64,000 nucleotides of DNA from Melastoma dodecandrum (lineage: Eukaryota > Streptophyta > Magnoliopsida > Myrtales > Melastomataceae): the NCBI GenBank assembly GCA_029817715.1, contig JARUPY010000465.1, positions 5,231,001-5,295,000 of the forward strand, given 5' to 3'. Positions within the stretch are counted from its first letter, which is position 1. Each line of letters begins with the position of its first letter. The translations under genes were made by a program, and so were the position numbers. Shown here piece after piece: positions 36,961 through 48,706 of this stretch. Under the pieces are notes generated by a model. That model saw nothing but the letters and a program-made list of their open reading frames with translations, searched no databases and had not been told where the DNA came from.

Positions 36961-37006
36961 ATTTTTTTTGTAGGAATTATTGATTCCAAAGGGAAGGAGG
37001 GACGAG

Positions 37007-38509
37007 ATGCGTAGGGATCGGGGAGGCTCCGGCGTGTTTTGTGATATCGGGAAGTCCGTGGAGTGGTCTCTGGATGCGGATTTCGAGCGATTCTCCCGTT
37101 CCAAGGATTGCAGCCGAGGGACGGAGAGTTCGGGCGAGATGCGGGAGGAGTCCCCAGGGAGCGCTGGTTACCAGGGTCGAGATCATTCTCAGTCCACTGC
37201 CAGCTTCTCACCCGATGGAAGCCCTGGGTCGAGAAGTGATTCTGAAATTGAGCTCAAACTGAAGGAGTTGGAAACGGTCATGCTCGGGCCGAGCTCGCTC
37301 GAGGTCCATGACGCCGGCGTGTCGGTTGGACTTGGTTGTGTCCCCCCTGCTGGGAACTTAGAGGACCTGACGGCTATGCTGTCAAGAGGCGACCTGAAGG
37401 AGATCCTTTGTGCCTGTGCAAAAGCAGTCGAAGGTGGCAATTTTTCAAGGCTCAACTTGCTCATGTCTGAGTTGCAAACCATGGTTTCGGTTTCTGGCGA
37501 ACCATTCCAGCGCCTTGCTGCTTACATCTTCGAGGGGCTCGTGGCGAGGCTGTCTTATTCTGGGAGTTCTATTTACAAGGCACTGAGGTGTAAAGAGCCG
37601 GCGAGCCCTGAACTTATGTCATACATGCAGATCCTATTCGAGGTCTGCCCATACTTCAAGTTCGGGTATATGTCGGCGAATGGCGCCATTGCTGAAGCAA
37701 CGAAGAGCGAGAGGAAAATCCACATAATTGATTTTATGATCGCACAGGGAAGCCAGTGGGTAACTTTGATTCAGGCTCTAGCTTCGAGACCGGGCGGACC
37801 ACCATCAATGCGGGTAACGGGGATCGACGACTCAACTTCGGCTTATGCTCGCGGAGGCAGTGTAGAAATCGTCGGCCGGAGGTTGTCCCGGCTCGCAGAA
37901 TCATGCGGGGTACCCTTCAGTTTCGATTCTCCCGGGGTTCCAGCTTCCAGAGTCGAAATAGGGCATCTCGACCTTCGACCCGATGAGGCCATCGTAGTAA
38001 ACTTCCCCTTGATGCTCCACCACGTGCCAGACGAGAGCGTCTGCCCGGAAAACCACCGTGACCGGCTGATAAGGCTGGCGAAGAGCCTCTCCCCCAGAGT
38101 AGTAACACTCATCGAACAGGAGCTGAACACGAACACGGCGACCTTCTCCCTACGGTTTGTGGAGACGATGAACCACTACGAGGCGATATTCGAGTCAATT
38201 GACATGGCCCTCCCGAGGGACCACAAGGGGAGGATAAACGTAGAGCAGCACTGCCTGGCGAGGGAAATAGTGAACGTGATAGCCTGTGAGGGGAGGGAGA
38301 GGGTGGAAAGGCACGAGCCTCTGGGGAAGTGGAGGTCGAGGTTCAGGATGGCGGGGATGAGTCCGTATCCGCTGAGCGCTTACGTGAACTTGACGATAGA
38401 GGGGTTGTTGAAGGGTTACAGCGAGAGTTACTGGTTAGAAGAGAGGGATGGCGCTTTGATCCTTGGTTGGAAGAATAGGCCCGTTGTTACTTCTACTGCT
38501 TGGTGGTGA
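37007..38509 (+). CDS. GRAS transcription regulator, PAT1/SCL13/SCL21 subfamily
   Basis: A single exon gives 500 residues from the ATG at 37007; the frame continues upstream but without an ATG. The N-terminus is variable and Ser-rich (TASFSPDGSPGSRSDSE), then KLKELETVMLGP, a hallmark of the PAT1 group. The GRAS domain (about 125-500) shows leucine repeat I (LKEILCACAKAVEGGNFSRL), the VHIID block as IHIIDFMIAQGSQW, leucine repeat II, PFYRE as RFVETMNHYEAIFESID, and SAW as WRSRFRMAGMSPYPLSAYVN ending in STAWW. PAT1-group proteins act in phytochrome and stress signalling in nucleus and cytoplasm. The exact orthologue is not clear. The neighbourhood gives no clue to function. Confidence 0.92.
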   Translation: MRRDRGGSGVFCDIGKSVEWSLDADFERFSRSKDCSRGTESSGEMREESPGSAGYQGRDHSQSTASFSPDGSPGSRSDSEIELKLKELETVMLGPSSLEVHDAGVSVGLGCVPPAGNLEDLTAMLSRGDLKEILCACAKAVEGGNFSRLNLLMSELQTMVSVSGEPFQRLAAYIFEGLVARLSYSGSSIYKALRCKEPASPELMSYMQILFEVCPYFKFGYMSANGAIAEATKSERKIHIIDFMIAQGSQWVTLIQALASRPGGPPSMRVTGIDDSTSAYARGGSVEIVGRRLSRLAESCGVPFSFDSPGVPASRVEIGHLDLRPDEAIVVNFPLMLHHVPDESVCPENHRDRLIRLAKSLSPRVVTLIEQELNTNTATFSLRFVETMNHYEAIFESIDMALPRDHKGRINVEQHCLAREIVNVIACEGRERVERHEPLGKWRSRFRMAGMSPYPLSAYVNLTIEGLLKGYSESYWLEERDGALILGWKNRPVVTSTAWW

Positions 38510-39871
38510 TGAAACTGAGATATAATAAGGAATTCTCGTTTTTGCTTCTTTCCTCGTCAATTTTGCGAAATACTTACTATGACGATGCTTTAGAAATTGC
38601 CAACTATCGCAAAAAAAAGGAAAAATATTAATTTGTGGCACCATCTTTCTAAAACTGCCTTAACTTTAAATTTTTTTTCTATAGCATTTGAAATTTTTTA
38701 TAGTCTTATTTAAATGGCGTTACTTTTTGATTTGATATTACCAAAAGGTTATAATTATCCGGTCAAATTTTTCGTCAACTTTCTCTTATGGTCTAAGTTT
38801 TGATTTTTTTTTTCATAGCCTTTAAATCGATATCTTGAATACTTTATAATCTTATTCTAAGACAACTTCAATATTATAATTCATATGATTAACACATATT
38901 TAAGCCTCATATCTAAGCACATTCAACTCTCCCACTTCGATGACTGTAAAACACTTTGAAAATAAAATTTTCCAACAAAAAAATATCATACTCATGGACT
39001 AACAACATTTCGGGGTGAACGATGAAGAAAACACCTTAATGTTTTGCTTTTACTTTTGGACATGAACATAACAATTAGTAATGCGTGCTTGCAGATGTGG
39101 TCAAAAAAATGAAAGTTGAAATCGTCGAGTTTACACTCATTTTCAAGCCATCACTACTACTCATTGTTGATTCAACAAAAAAAAAAATAGAATGCGTCCC
39201 CGAATTAGTTTTTTTTCTTTTAACCATGTTTTGAAAAGATAAACCATCCGGAGCACGTACTGACCCATATTGAAAAAAAGTAATATTAAAATATATCGTG
39301 TCATAGCCTTCAACAAATCGTAGAATCGAGTAATAACATTACAATAACGTCATAAATGATTCAAAATATCGATTTAATGCTATAAAAAAAAGGTTTCAAA
39401 ATTTAGGCTATAAAAGAAAGTCGATAAAAAGTTAAAGCCTATAAATCGATATTTTTTTGAAAGTTACGATATTGAGTGACGGTAAATTGTAGATTTGGTT
39501 AATACAAATAAATGATTCAATATCGAGAAAAGGTGATGACACAAATAAATATTTTGCCAAAAAAAGTCACAACTTCAAGTTATAACTTCATAATGCCTGA
39601 TTAGATGATTATACTTGAAATAGTGGCTTTCAAACTATAAAAAAAAATACAATTTTAAAAATTGATGAGGTGAACATAATTCTCAATTTGAAGATGAATT
39701 CTGTTTAAAATTATCCGTAAAAAAAAGTTTCAAGGTGAACATAAATTGAAGATGAATTTCGTTCGGAAAAATTTATTTGAATGAGTGACTTTTAATCATA
39801 TATTTTTCTTAAGCGTGGAAAGCATATTGTTCGGGAAATAGTGATTTTGTAATGTACTCCTCAGAGGGTAA
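38510..39871. other. AT-rich intergenic DNA
   Basis: This is the 3' UTR of the GRAS gene and then about 1.3 kb of strongly AT-rich sequence with many A- and T-runs. There are no open frames or RNA gene features that I can support. Confidence 0.45.
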
Positions 39872-40449
39872 GAGTTTTGTTCTTTAATGACGTCATTTGG
39901 CAAAATATTTCGCCAAATGATGCATTAAGAAAAATAATTCGCGAACTAACCCACCTAAGTCGGCCTTTGTAAGGCGGACTTCTCTACATTTAGTAAAAAA
40001 AAATTCTAATTGTCATTCACACGAGGAAAGTCGGCCTTACAAAGGCCGACTTCCTCAATTAGTTTTTTTTTTTCAATTCAAAAGCAAAAAGAAGTATTTA
40101 ACGGGAAGTCGGCCTTATTTTTTTTTAATTCGAAGGAAAAAAAAATTAACACGAGGAAGTTGGCCTTTATAAGACCGACTTCCACTCGCCAAGATCGAAG
40201 TCGGCCTTACAAATGCCGACTTTCTTAATGCATTCGTCCCTCTCTTCGTTCGTCAAAATTTTTCTAAGTGTGGGGAAGAAAGACCGACTTCTATTTCCCA
40301 AAACCGAAGTCGGCCTTACAAAGGCCGATTTTCTTGTGAACCGAAGTCGGCATTTATAAGGCCGATTTTGGTAAGTTAGTTCACGAATTATTTTCTTTAA
40401 TGCATCATTTGGTAATTTCGCCAAATGACGTCATTAAGTAACAAAACTC
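39872..40449. mobile_element. Inverted-repeat element carrying an array of AAGTCGGCCTT hairpins
   Basis: The outer arms are long inverted repeats. The left arm (39872-39956) starts GAGTTTTGTTCTTTAATGAC and continues through GTCATTTGGC, CAAATGATGCATTAA and TAATTCGCGAACTAAC. The right arm (about 40370-40449) is the reverse complement with a few changes. Between them the word AAGTCGGCCTT and its complement recur at least six times, mostly as near-perfect hairpins (AAGTCGGCCTT-ACA-AAGGCCGACTT). Examples lie near 39957, 40028, 40156, 40196, 40303 and 40343. Frames that cross the array are repeats of this word, not genes. The structure fits a non-autonomous DNA transposon, but the internal array is unusual. 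Confidence 0.7.
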
Positions 40450-40647
40450 CTTTGGGTAATAGAAGATTTTTAAAACTCAGCGAAAATATTTCATAAACTC
40501 TTTTTATAACAACTCACGCTGCAACATGGCATGGGTTAAACGGTGTCGTGTAATAGGACGGTTAATTTTCTGAAAGGGTAGTCCCAGATTTGTTTGGATA
40601 AAAGGAGAGAGTTTTTTGTTTTGTCATCGGGCTAAGTAGAGAAAGCG

Positions 40648-41973
40648 ATGACATCGGCGATATCCCCAAACAAGGATTCCGACAATGACCTCGACCTCGA
40701 TGTCTCTCCAAACCCTAGCCCTAATCTGGGCGGTTCGTCTCAATCGGACGGGGCCGTCGTCCCCGTCGGCAACTCTGCGAGTCCTCCGGTGGTATGCCTA
40801 CTCCGGTTCGCTGGGGACTCCGCCGCCGGCGCCTTCATGGGATCCATCTTCGGATACGGTAGCGCTCCCGATATCTACATCTGTCTTTGCCTGCCTCTGT
40901 GACAGGATTCGAGTTTCGTTGATTCATGTTCTTGTTGAACTGTAGTCAGAGGTTTTTCAGAGTCGTAGGATTGGTCGTCCTGATGTTATGGCTTTTCTCT
41001 TGCTGCTTAGTCCTCGCTGTAGTTTCAAGAATATTATGCTTCCGTCGGCGATTTATGTGTGCAATTTTGTCTTGTTCATGATTTGGTGAAGGTGCTGGCC
41101 TGATTAAGAAGAAGGGCTTCAAAGGATCTTTTGGAGAAGCGGGGTCTTCTGCTAAGGTACAAGAGATTAGATGATAGTCTTGCCTTATGCATGAGAGCCT
41201 GTTTCGATCGAATTCCAATTCGAGGTTATGGGTTCTTTCTAACTTTTCCATCTTGAACAGGCATTTGCTGTTTTGTCTGGAGTCCATAGTCTGGTTGTGT
41301 GCTTCTTGAAGAGGCTGCGTGGAAAGGATGATGGTTTGGCTTCTCTGAGAAGATTCCTATCTTTTCTATTTTAAAATGCCCGTCCAGTTCGGGTTGGTGA
41401 CTTTGATATTTTTCTCTACAGTATTCAATGCAGGAATAGCTGGGTGTTGCACTGGACTTGCTCTTAGTTTCCCAGGTATTGTTTCTTGATCCGTCAAAGA
41501 TATGAATAGGTTGAATAGTTGTATTGCCACTGTGGCTTCCGTCTGTTTTGCATCGTGATGCTTTTGTCGTAGTATTCAGGTTATTGTCTTAGGGATCTAA
41601 TGTTTTAGCTGGATAACTATTGGTTTTTATCAAGGTACAATAAGCTCAAAAGGTTATGTCAGAATAAGATGACTGGTCGAGCAACTGCTTTGTTTCTGAC
41701 TAGTTTGCAATTTGCGTGGATTCATCAGGTGCACCTCAGGCCCTCCTGCAGAGTTGCCTCACCTTTGGAGCGTTTTCCTTTATTATTGAAGGTCTTAACA
41801 AGCAACAGCCAGCTTTGGCATCTATGTATGGGCGAACAAAGCGTGTTTCGTACAATTCACCAACCCCTCTGGCTCTACCTCTCCCTCTCCCCCTTCCGGA
41901 TGAGCTAAAGGGGCAATTCGCATCCTTCTACAAGTCCTTGAGGAAGCAAAATGAAGGGAAAAATTTCTGGTAG
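40648..41973 (+). CDS. Tim17/Tim22/Tim23-family translocase subunit, chloroplast HP20/HP22 type
   Basis: Five exons (40648-40858, 41092-41156, 41261-41333, 41422-41475, 41729-41973) join in frame to 215 residues, the size of HP20/HP22. A hydrophilic Asp/Pro/Ser N-terminus precedes four small-residue-rich membrane segments: [50 protein letters not shown], and [20 protein letters not shown]. These glycine-zipper helices define the fold. In Arabidopsis HP20, HP22 and HP30-2 import transit-peptide-less proteins through the inner chloroplast envelope. The relatives I recall are At5g55510 and At4g26670. Mitochondrial location cannot be excluded by sequence. Confidence 0.88.
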
Positions 41974-42512
41974 TGATTGATGGTTAGATCGGCTTTAAGA
42001 TGCACCATTAGTTGTGCCCCGTTGTAGTGATCCAAACAACACCTGACTGATTGTCATGTTGAGATTTCAAGACAGTTTTTCTTTTGTAGTGGTTTTGCAT
42101 TATGATGATGCTCAAATGTGGAGAATGACAATCTCTGGCTCATGGGAGCTGCTCTGGCACACGACAACTAAGCTGAGGGCCAGAGGCATAGAAAACTCGC
42201 TAACTCCATGGCAACCATGGCAAGAAAACAGGATCCCCGTTGGAAGATGAACTTCGAGATGCAATTTCTACAGCAGTGACATTTTTTATCGTTACAATCC
42301 CCAGGAGACTGCAACCCTAAAAGCCTCTTCTAAGTACAAATTTCCATAATGTAAAGACTGGGAACAAAGCCGAAGGCACAAAGTCTGCTTGGCAGGTTCT
42401 CACTCAGTTCTGTAGCGACGCAATTTACAACGAAGGAAAAAGAATTGAGACGAGAATCACCACATACCACGAAGAATGATCCTATGCTGAGGAAGAAGAA
42501 GGCTACATCTTC
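41974..42512. other. Convergent intergenic gap
   Basis: This is probable 3' UTR of the translocase gene on the left and of the GDPDL gene on the right. No other feature is seen. Confidence 0.45.
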
Positions 42513-45500
42513 TCAAAGCAGAGGCAAAATCACAAGGAATCCAGCCATGCAAGAAAGGACTGTACGTGCAGCGACCCTTGATTGTCCATTCTTGCCGTTG
42601 GGTGGTGGCGGCGTAGAAGATCCGGGAAGGCTGAGAGTTGGAGGTCTTGCACTGATGGGCGGCAGCGGCGGCTCGGTTATATCTGCCTCTGTCAAGACAG
42701 GGTAAGGAGCTTCGGCAGGTGGCAACATGGGGGTGGATATGAGCTGCATTAGGCTACCAGGTTGAACAGGGGTCATGTAATTGGGAATTTTGCGGCCCAA
42801 GCTTAAACATTTGTTCCCTGCAATTTCAGAAGTGGGCAACTTTAGGGGCATCATAGCGAACGAATTGCTGAATACAACCCCCCCAAAATTGAAAATATAA
42901 GAATGCGGATAGCCAGGACAAAGCATAAGCACCATGCAATCACGACTTACTCTTGTATGCAGCAGCCGTCTTAGGGAAATCAGTGATGACACCATCGACA
43001 CCAGCTCCCATAACAAAAGAGTTCAACTGAACAGTAGCATCCGAGAAGTAATCATAAGGTTGGGATACGAACTCATTGCTCAGAACTTGAACGTAAACGG
43101 AAAGCTTGAATGCTTGAAGCTTCGTCACGAAATCTGTCATCCCAGTAATAAAAAATGCAGACTCTGGGTATATAGACGTCCTTGTAATGATGACTGAGTG
43201 TGCAAAGCTTTTGATGTCCTGAATGGTGGAGTTAGTAGCATCACTGAAGTTCTCGTCCAACTCATACACAAGCTCATAGTTCGAATTCCCTTTTATCTTC
43301 TCGAGGACAGAACTGTTGGCGGACTTGATCATAACCTTTTTCATCGTCTGGTTACTGTAACCTGCTTTATCCAAGGTATCAAGGACGGTATCCGTGACGT
43401 CCAATCCCTTGTATTGGGCGAGGTAGGCAGCATTCTGGAAAAACGGACAAGTTTACAATGGGAAACATCTAGATGTCAGTAAAGTACACAGGCAGCTCGT
43501 GATATCATTTTCAAGGCAGCGTGCTCTAGAAGTAAAGACAAAATATATATTCACTTGGGATTGACTACCGAAGACCGACATGGTAATCTAAAAGCAAGAG
43601 TTCAGGGACTTTGTTAATCCCATCAGGACGAAGATGAAGAGACTGCGGAAATTCTCATCCGGCTAGAGGGCGCAAAAGGAAGGTGATTTTATCATTCTAT
43701 CAGTGAAACTGCCCTCTAACTAATGTTCATTGGGACGTTTCTTGGATATGGAACGCCAGCACTAACCATCTGTCTATCAAAGCAAAGAAACATGGACCGA
43801 CTTACCTCAACACTGATTAAGACTCCTGATACAGAAGAATTCTTCGCCATGCTAAGAAAATCTGACAAGGACACAAATTTTCCGGCGTTCTTATTTCTTG
43901 GATTTCTGAAGAGATGGTAGCCCGATGAATAAGGGGTGGAAATTGATGCTGCAACAAGATAGATGAGGTCTTTTAAGCTCTCATCTTAGGGCAAAAAGCA
44001 GGAGAGAGAACTAACATTTAAACTAACAATTGTGTTTCAAAAACACTAACTTCCTGAAGTTTTATGCATATGCAGCAGCAAATTGAGGCACGGGAAAGCA
44101 TTAAAAATAACCAATGAACATGAGAGAAAGCACAAAGAGGATGTTATCAAGGCTAGCTCTCACGCGTTAGTGTCTGGATGTCGCTCCATGTGAGGCTAAA
44201 AGGGAATATTCCATTCGCCGATTGAATCTCAGGAACGGATGTCGTCAGATTGCTAAAACTTGACTGGACAACCAGGCTGGAATCAATGAGATTGACAGAG
44301 CTTAAACAGAATGGGATTCCATCCATCGACATTTGAACATTACAGTCAATAATGTCAGCACCGTCAGAGATGGCATTGGCATAAGCTACATCAGTGCAGC
44401 CAGGGTAATCCCCACTGGCCCCGTTGTAGGAGATGACTAAGACTGGTGCTGTTCAAGAACAAAGACTTCTGATCTTTAGTGAACAGCACCAAATGATCCC
44501 TGCATATTTCCAACATGGAAAAATAATTTAGGCTATGAAAAAGGTAAGGCTGATTTGCATACCTTGGGCTGTACTGTTTTTCCCTAGGTGGGCATAACAC
44601 CCTACATAAACAGAAACATCGATTAGTGTTACGATGATGTTTTTGAGGTTGAAAATACCAAGCCATAGATTGTTGATTCTGGATAAAGAATTTCTAAATA
44701 GGACAGTGCTGCCAGATTGGTATCAGAAATGTAAGAAGTTGCAACACAAAGCAGTTATCAGTCAAAGTTTCAAAAGTTACAAATTGGAAAGGAAAAATGG
44801 CATTCCAACTGTTTTTGCTAGATAAACATTTCAAGGTTACTCACCTATTGCTTCTGATGGAGTAATCGGGAAATCAGTGAGCACACCATCAACCGAGAAT
44901 GCACCGTTGTCAATGAATGAAAGAGTCTCGGCCACAGGGTCATAACTGAAGTTGTAGCTAAATGGTACGTCGTTAGCGAAATCTGCAGCAAAAACTATGA
45001 GTCCCGCTTTGTGAGCATCATTGACAAGGGTTGTGCTTGGCAGCAGGTAGTTTCCAGCATCGACAGGCCAGATATAACTCTTAGGTACCAGAATCCCGGA
45101 AGCAAATGCTTTGACAGAGGTAAGCTTCTTGAGGAAAGAACCATAAGTCTGGTTGGTGGAAGGCTCCAAATCACTTTGTCCCAAGAACCTGAAGATTAAT
45201 TCCGTCTTTGCACTGATCCGTGAGGCAACACTTTTTAGAAAAGCCACTTCGGGTGAAGAGATGTAATTAACAAAGGTACTTCGCGTCACAGAAAGCACAA
45301 AGCTTCTCATGCTCAATTTGTGCTGAGTGAAAAACGCATCATGCTGTGGAAGAATGGAGAATAAAATCAGCACGACAAAAATTAACACCACCCATCGTCA
45401 TCCAAGTAAAAACCTCGGAAACAAACAACTAGATTATTACCTGAACATTCAGCCACAGACCAGGTGGCGAATAATTAGCAGTCAGATCTTGAACAGTGAT

Positions 45501-46589
45501 TATTGACAAGGCATCCCCATCGAACCTATCAGTTCGAGACAGGATTCCTCGGATCACTACAGAGACAACGTCCAATTGTGAGAAAATTTTGACTAGGAAC
45601 AGAAGCCACTGGCAAGCTAGAAAGAGTTAGTCCCCCCCCCCAAACACAAGGCTAGAGCAAATGTGAGACAAGTGCCGTAAAGTAGGACTACTAACAAGCA
45701 AACTGCTAGGTTAAGACAGAGACAAGTGGATTTCAGCCGCAAGCTAAAAGGAACTTACAGTTGACACTTGCTAAATCAATAATGGTGAAGTCGATCGAAA
45801 ACCATCCTTGGGTGGACACGCCATTGATTACATAGCTGTTTCTTCTATCTTTGTAGACATTTGCGATGTTCGTGCTGTTGTCCAAGTTGACGTCCGGGGC
45901 ACAGATACCGACCCCATCCTTGGTCAGCTGAATGTCACACCAGAATACGACATCCGAGGCGCTGGTGACAGAGGCCACCTGGTAAGCAAGTGAGCTCGAA
46001 TCTGGCAAAATCCCCGAAAATCCCCCTCGCGCCACGACCACGGGAGCATTTCCTGCACGCGACCCACACGGTTAGCACCAGACAGCTGAAACAAAGTTTT
46101 TCTTCCCTTTCCCCGGGTCACAAAAAGAGATCCCCTACTTTCTCTATTCCCGGCCCTCTAAAAGCGAACTTCCTCGACAGCCATTGCCGAAAGGAAGGGT
46201 AAGAATAAGGCAGGAAAGAAAGGAACAGTCCAACTCAAGGATCCAGAAACAAGGTTAAGTAAGCCGATGATTCCCTAAGTACCCAGCAAAACTGTCCTAG
46301 AATCTACTGCATGGGAGAGAAAAATTAAAAATAAAACTAAAGCTGGATTAATCCTAACCACCACCGAGCAGAGATCCGGAAGTGGGAAACCGAACTCAGT
46401 CCGCGGCTGACAACAAGAGTTGGTCGAGGGGGAAAAGTAAGAAGCAAAGGGTGTACCGGAGAGAGTGAACCATTTAGAAGAGGAAGTGGGAGCAGATCCC
46501 TGAGCGGAGACTTGGATAGCAACCAAGGTGGCGGCAAGTAGGGCGGCGGAGAAGAATGAGGCGGAGGAGGAGGAGCGTTGGTAGCACAT
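42513..46589 (-). CDS. GDPDL4: Glycerophosphodiester phosphodiesterase-like GPI-anchored protein (GDPDL, SHV3/SVL1 type)
   Basis: Nine exons (46589-46457, 46052-45759, 45556-45441, 45343-44845, 44601-44563, 44448-44164, 43948-43806, 43434-42951, 42817-42513) join in frame to 765 residues, the family length. A signal peptide (1-30) is followed by two tandem GDPD-like domains (about 45-330 and 360-665), a Pro-rich linker ([20 protein letters not shown]) and a hydrophobic C-terminal tail suited to GPI attachment. The first catalytic His of true GDPDs is replaced: the first domain reads ARGGFSG, the second [11 protein letters not shown]. This is normal for SHV3-type proteins, which act at the plasma membrane/cell wall in cellulose and pectin organisation and root-hair growth. 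Choice between SVL1 and SHV3 orthology rests on context only. Confidence 0.92.
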
Positions 46590-48700
46590 TGCCGGAGGTG
46601 GGGGTGGAGAGTAAAAGCGGAGTTTCCTTTTTTACACTCCTCTCTGTGTTTTGTCGTTAATAAATAAAAAGTGAAAAAGGCGGGTGGGGTGATTGACTAC
46701 ATACCATTAACGAATGCGCGCGTGCGGGGGATTCCTAGGTCGTAATTAATAATAAAAAAAGACTAATATTAATTATAATTAGATTAGATTAGACGGGGAA
46801 GGAGAGGAAGTAAGATCCGGCTGCAACTTTGTGGGTCCCACTCCCACCCCTTTCACCTCACCCCTTTCTCAATAAATGTTTTTTATTGTTATTTGTTTTT
46901 TCGATTGAATTGCCAGACGAGATGACAAAAGGCCTAAGAATAATAATAATTTTACAGGATATTAATTTATTAACTCAATTTTTAACTGACTTTGGATGGG
47001 AACGTTAAAATTTTTTAAATATTAAGTTGATATTTAAATTTTTTTTATTATCTTACGTAAATTACCTTGATCATTATGAAAAAAATCATCAGGCTTTTTA
47101 GCGAAAAATTCTTTCAGGTTTTACAATAATCGAAAATAAATAAAAGTCAAATAAGTCACTTTGAATAATAAAATATATTTCGTTTTAAATATTTAATTTC
47201 CGATGTTACATTTTGAGTCACAACAAATTTAAAACTGAAAGAAAGTTTTGAAGTTTATGCGGAAAGGAAAATTCGATAAAAAAATGACGTAAAGTATCTT
47301 TATTTTTTCCTAGTCGTGTTTCTTTTTTAATAAACACAGACAAATTGGAAAGGGGGCATGATAAAAAATCATAGGGAGAAGCGCCACGTCGGCTGGGCCT
47401 GGGGAGATGGGAATATTGATGCTGGTGTAGACGGTTCTAACCATAAATATATCACGTGGTGGTGACTAATTTTTTTTTTATTGTAATCTTGGGTTTTGAG
47501 GGCGGAAGGTTTTATGCGAGTGATTATTATTAATAACTTTCTATAAAAAAATAATTAATACGTACTTTTTAGCACGGTAACAATGTTTCGTATAATTTCA
47601 TTGTTTACGAAAATTTTAATACTGAATATTTGAGTTTGTAGAATGAAGTGTATTGACGATATTTTCGTAAAAGCTGTTAGTCAAAAAAAATTTTTACGAA
47701 CGGGTCGACCAGCTCACGTGTCTTTAGCCTCGTCCTGCAAGGAGACGATCTCTATTCACAACACATCAATGGAGCGGACGGATAAATTGCCCTTTGAAGG
47801 CCATTCTTCGAGATCTCACTCGATATCTATTTACACGGATCCTGGCGACGAGGTCAGTGGTCGGCATTTTGAGCCTACGAGCATTGCCCCTTTCACCTCG
47901 AGTCGGGAAATATACATGGTGATGTGGAAGCGGAGCGGAAGGCACGAACGAGCAAGGGATACATGTTCAACAGCGAAGAGTTCTTTATGTGCCGAGAATG
48001 CCCGGTGTTGTCGGTCCTCCCGCTGACTACGGGTTCAGGAACCTCGAGGGACATTACAGTGATATTTGTAGACCATATGCAGAAGAGGCGTAGGTTGATG
48101 ATACCCGAGGGATGAAGACCTGCGTCGAGAATCCGTCTCTGTGGGAACAGGGTCCTGTTTTCCCTGAGATGACTTATACAGGTCACGACACGGGCTATGG
48201 TCACGGACCGCCTGGTTACCACCACCTGGGGTCGTCACTTGAGCTGCTTCACCTGAGGAATGTATCGATGATGCAGCGATATGCCCCTCGACTGGACGAG
48301 CCGAACTAAAGCCAGGGTGGGCACGAGTCACCTGTGTGAACCGCCACCTTTGCCGGGTAGCACTGTAGACGTAGGCCACTCTGGTTACCAGAGCGATTCG
48401 CTAGTACTGGCCACTGACCCTCATTATGCTCACAGCAGCTCCGGAAAACATGTCAATTACCAATTTTAAAAAGCGCTCAGTCGATGTTAGAAAGGAATAA
48501 GCAATGCGAGAGACTCGGGGCCCACTCCAAACAACGACAAATCATAAATATCTTTCTTTATCAGCCGAAGAGGATGAAATGACGATGTCTCCGAAACCCT
48601 AAAAAACTCCCTCCTTCCACTTGGAAACACCGACTCAACAGTCCTCCCCGCCAACCCAGAAACAGAAGAGGGATGCTAGCTCCTTCCTCTTCCCTTCATC
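46590..48700. other. Intergenic region between the GDPDL promoter and the FtsZ1 remnant
   Basis: 46640-47640 is AT-rich upstream DNA of the GDPDL gene. 47640-48480 is noticeably more GC-rich and has overlapping open frames on both strands (up to 127 codons) without any motif I recognise. It may be a decayed gene or element. Nothing is called. Confidence 0.4.
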
Positions 48701-48706
48701 TTCCCA

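Noticed and set aside
36980..37006. A start upstream of 37007 for the GRAS gene
   Set aside because: The upstream codon is TTG and a splice acceptor lies just before it; the first ATG in frame is at 37007.
39950..40380. Regular spaced repeats that could suggest a CRISPR-like array
   Set aside because: The units are self-complementary, unevenly spaced, lack unique equal-length spacers and sit inside an inverted repeat in a plant nuclear genome.
40010..40424. Open frames of 72 and 85 codons on both strands in the hairpin array
   Set aside because: Their residues simply repeat the hairpin word; no start context, no family.
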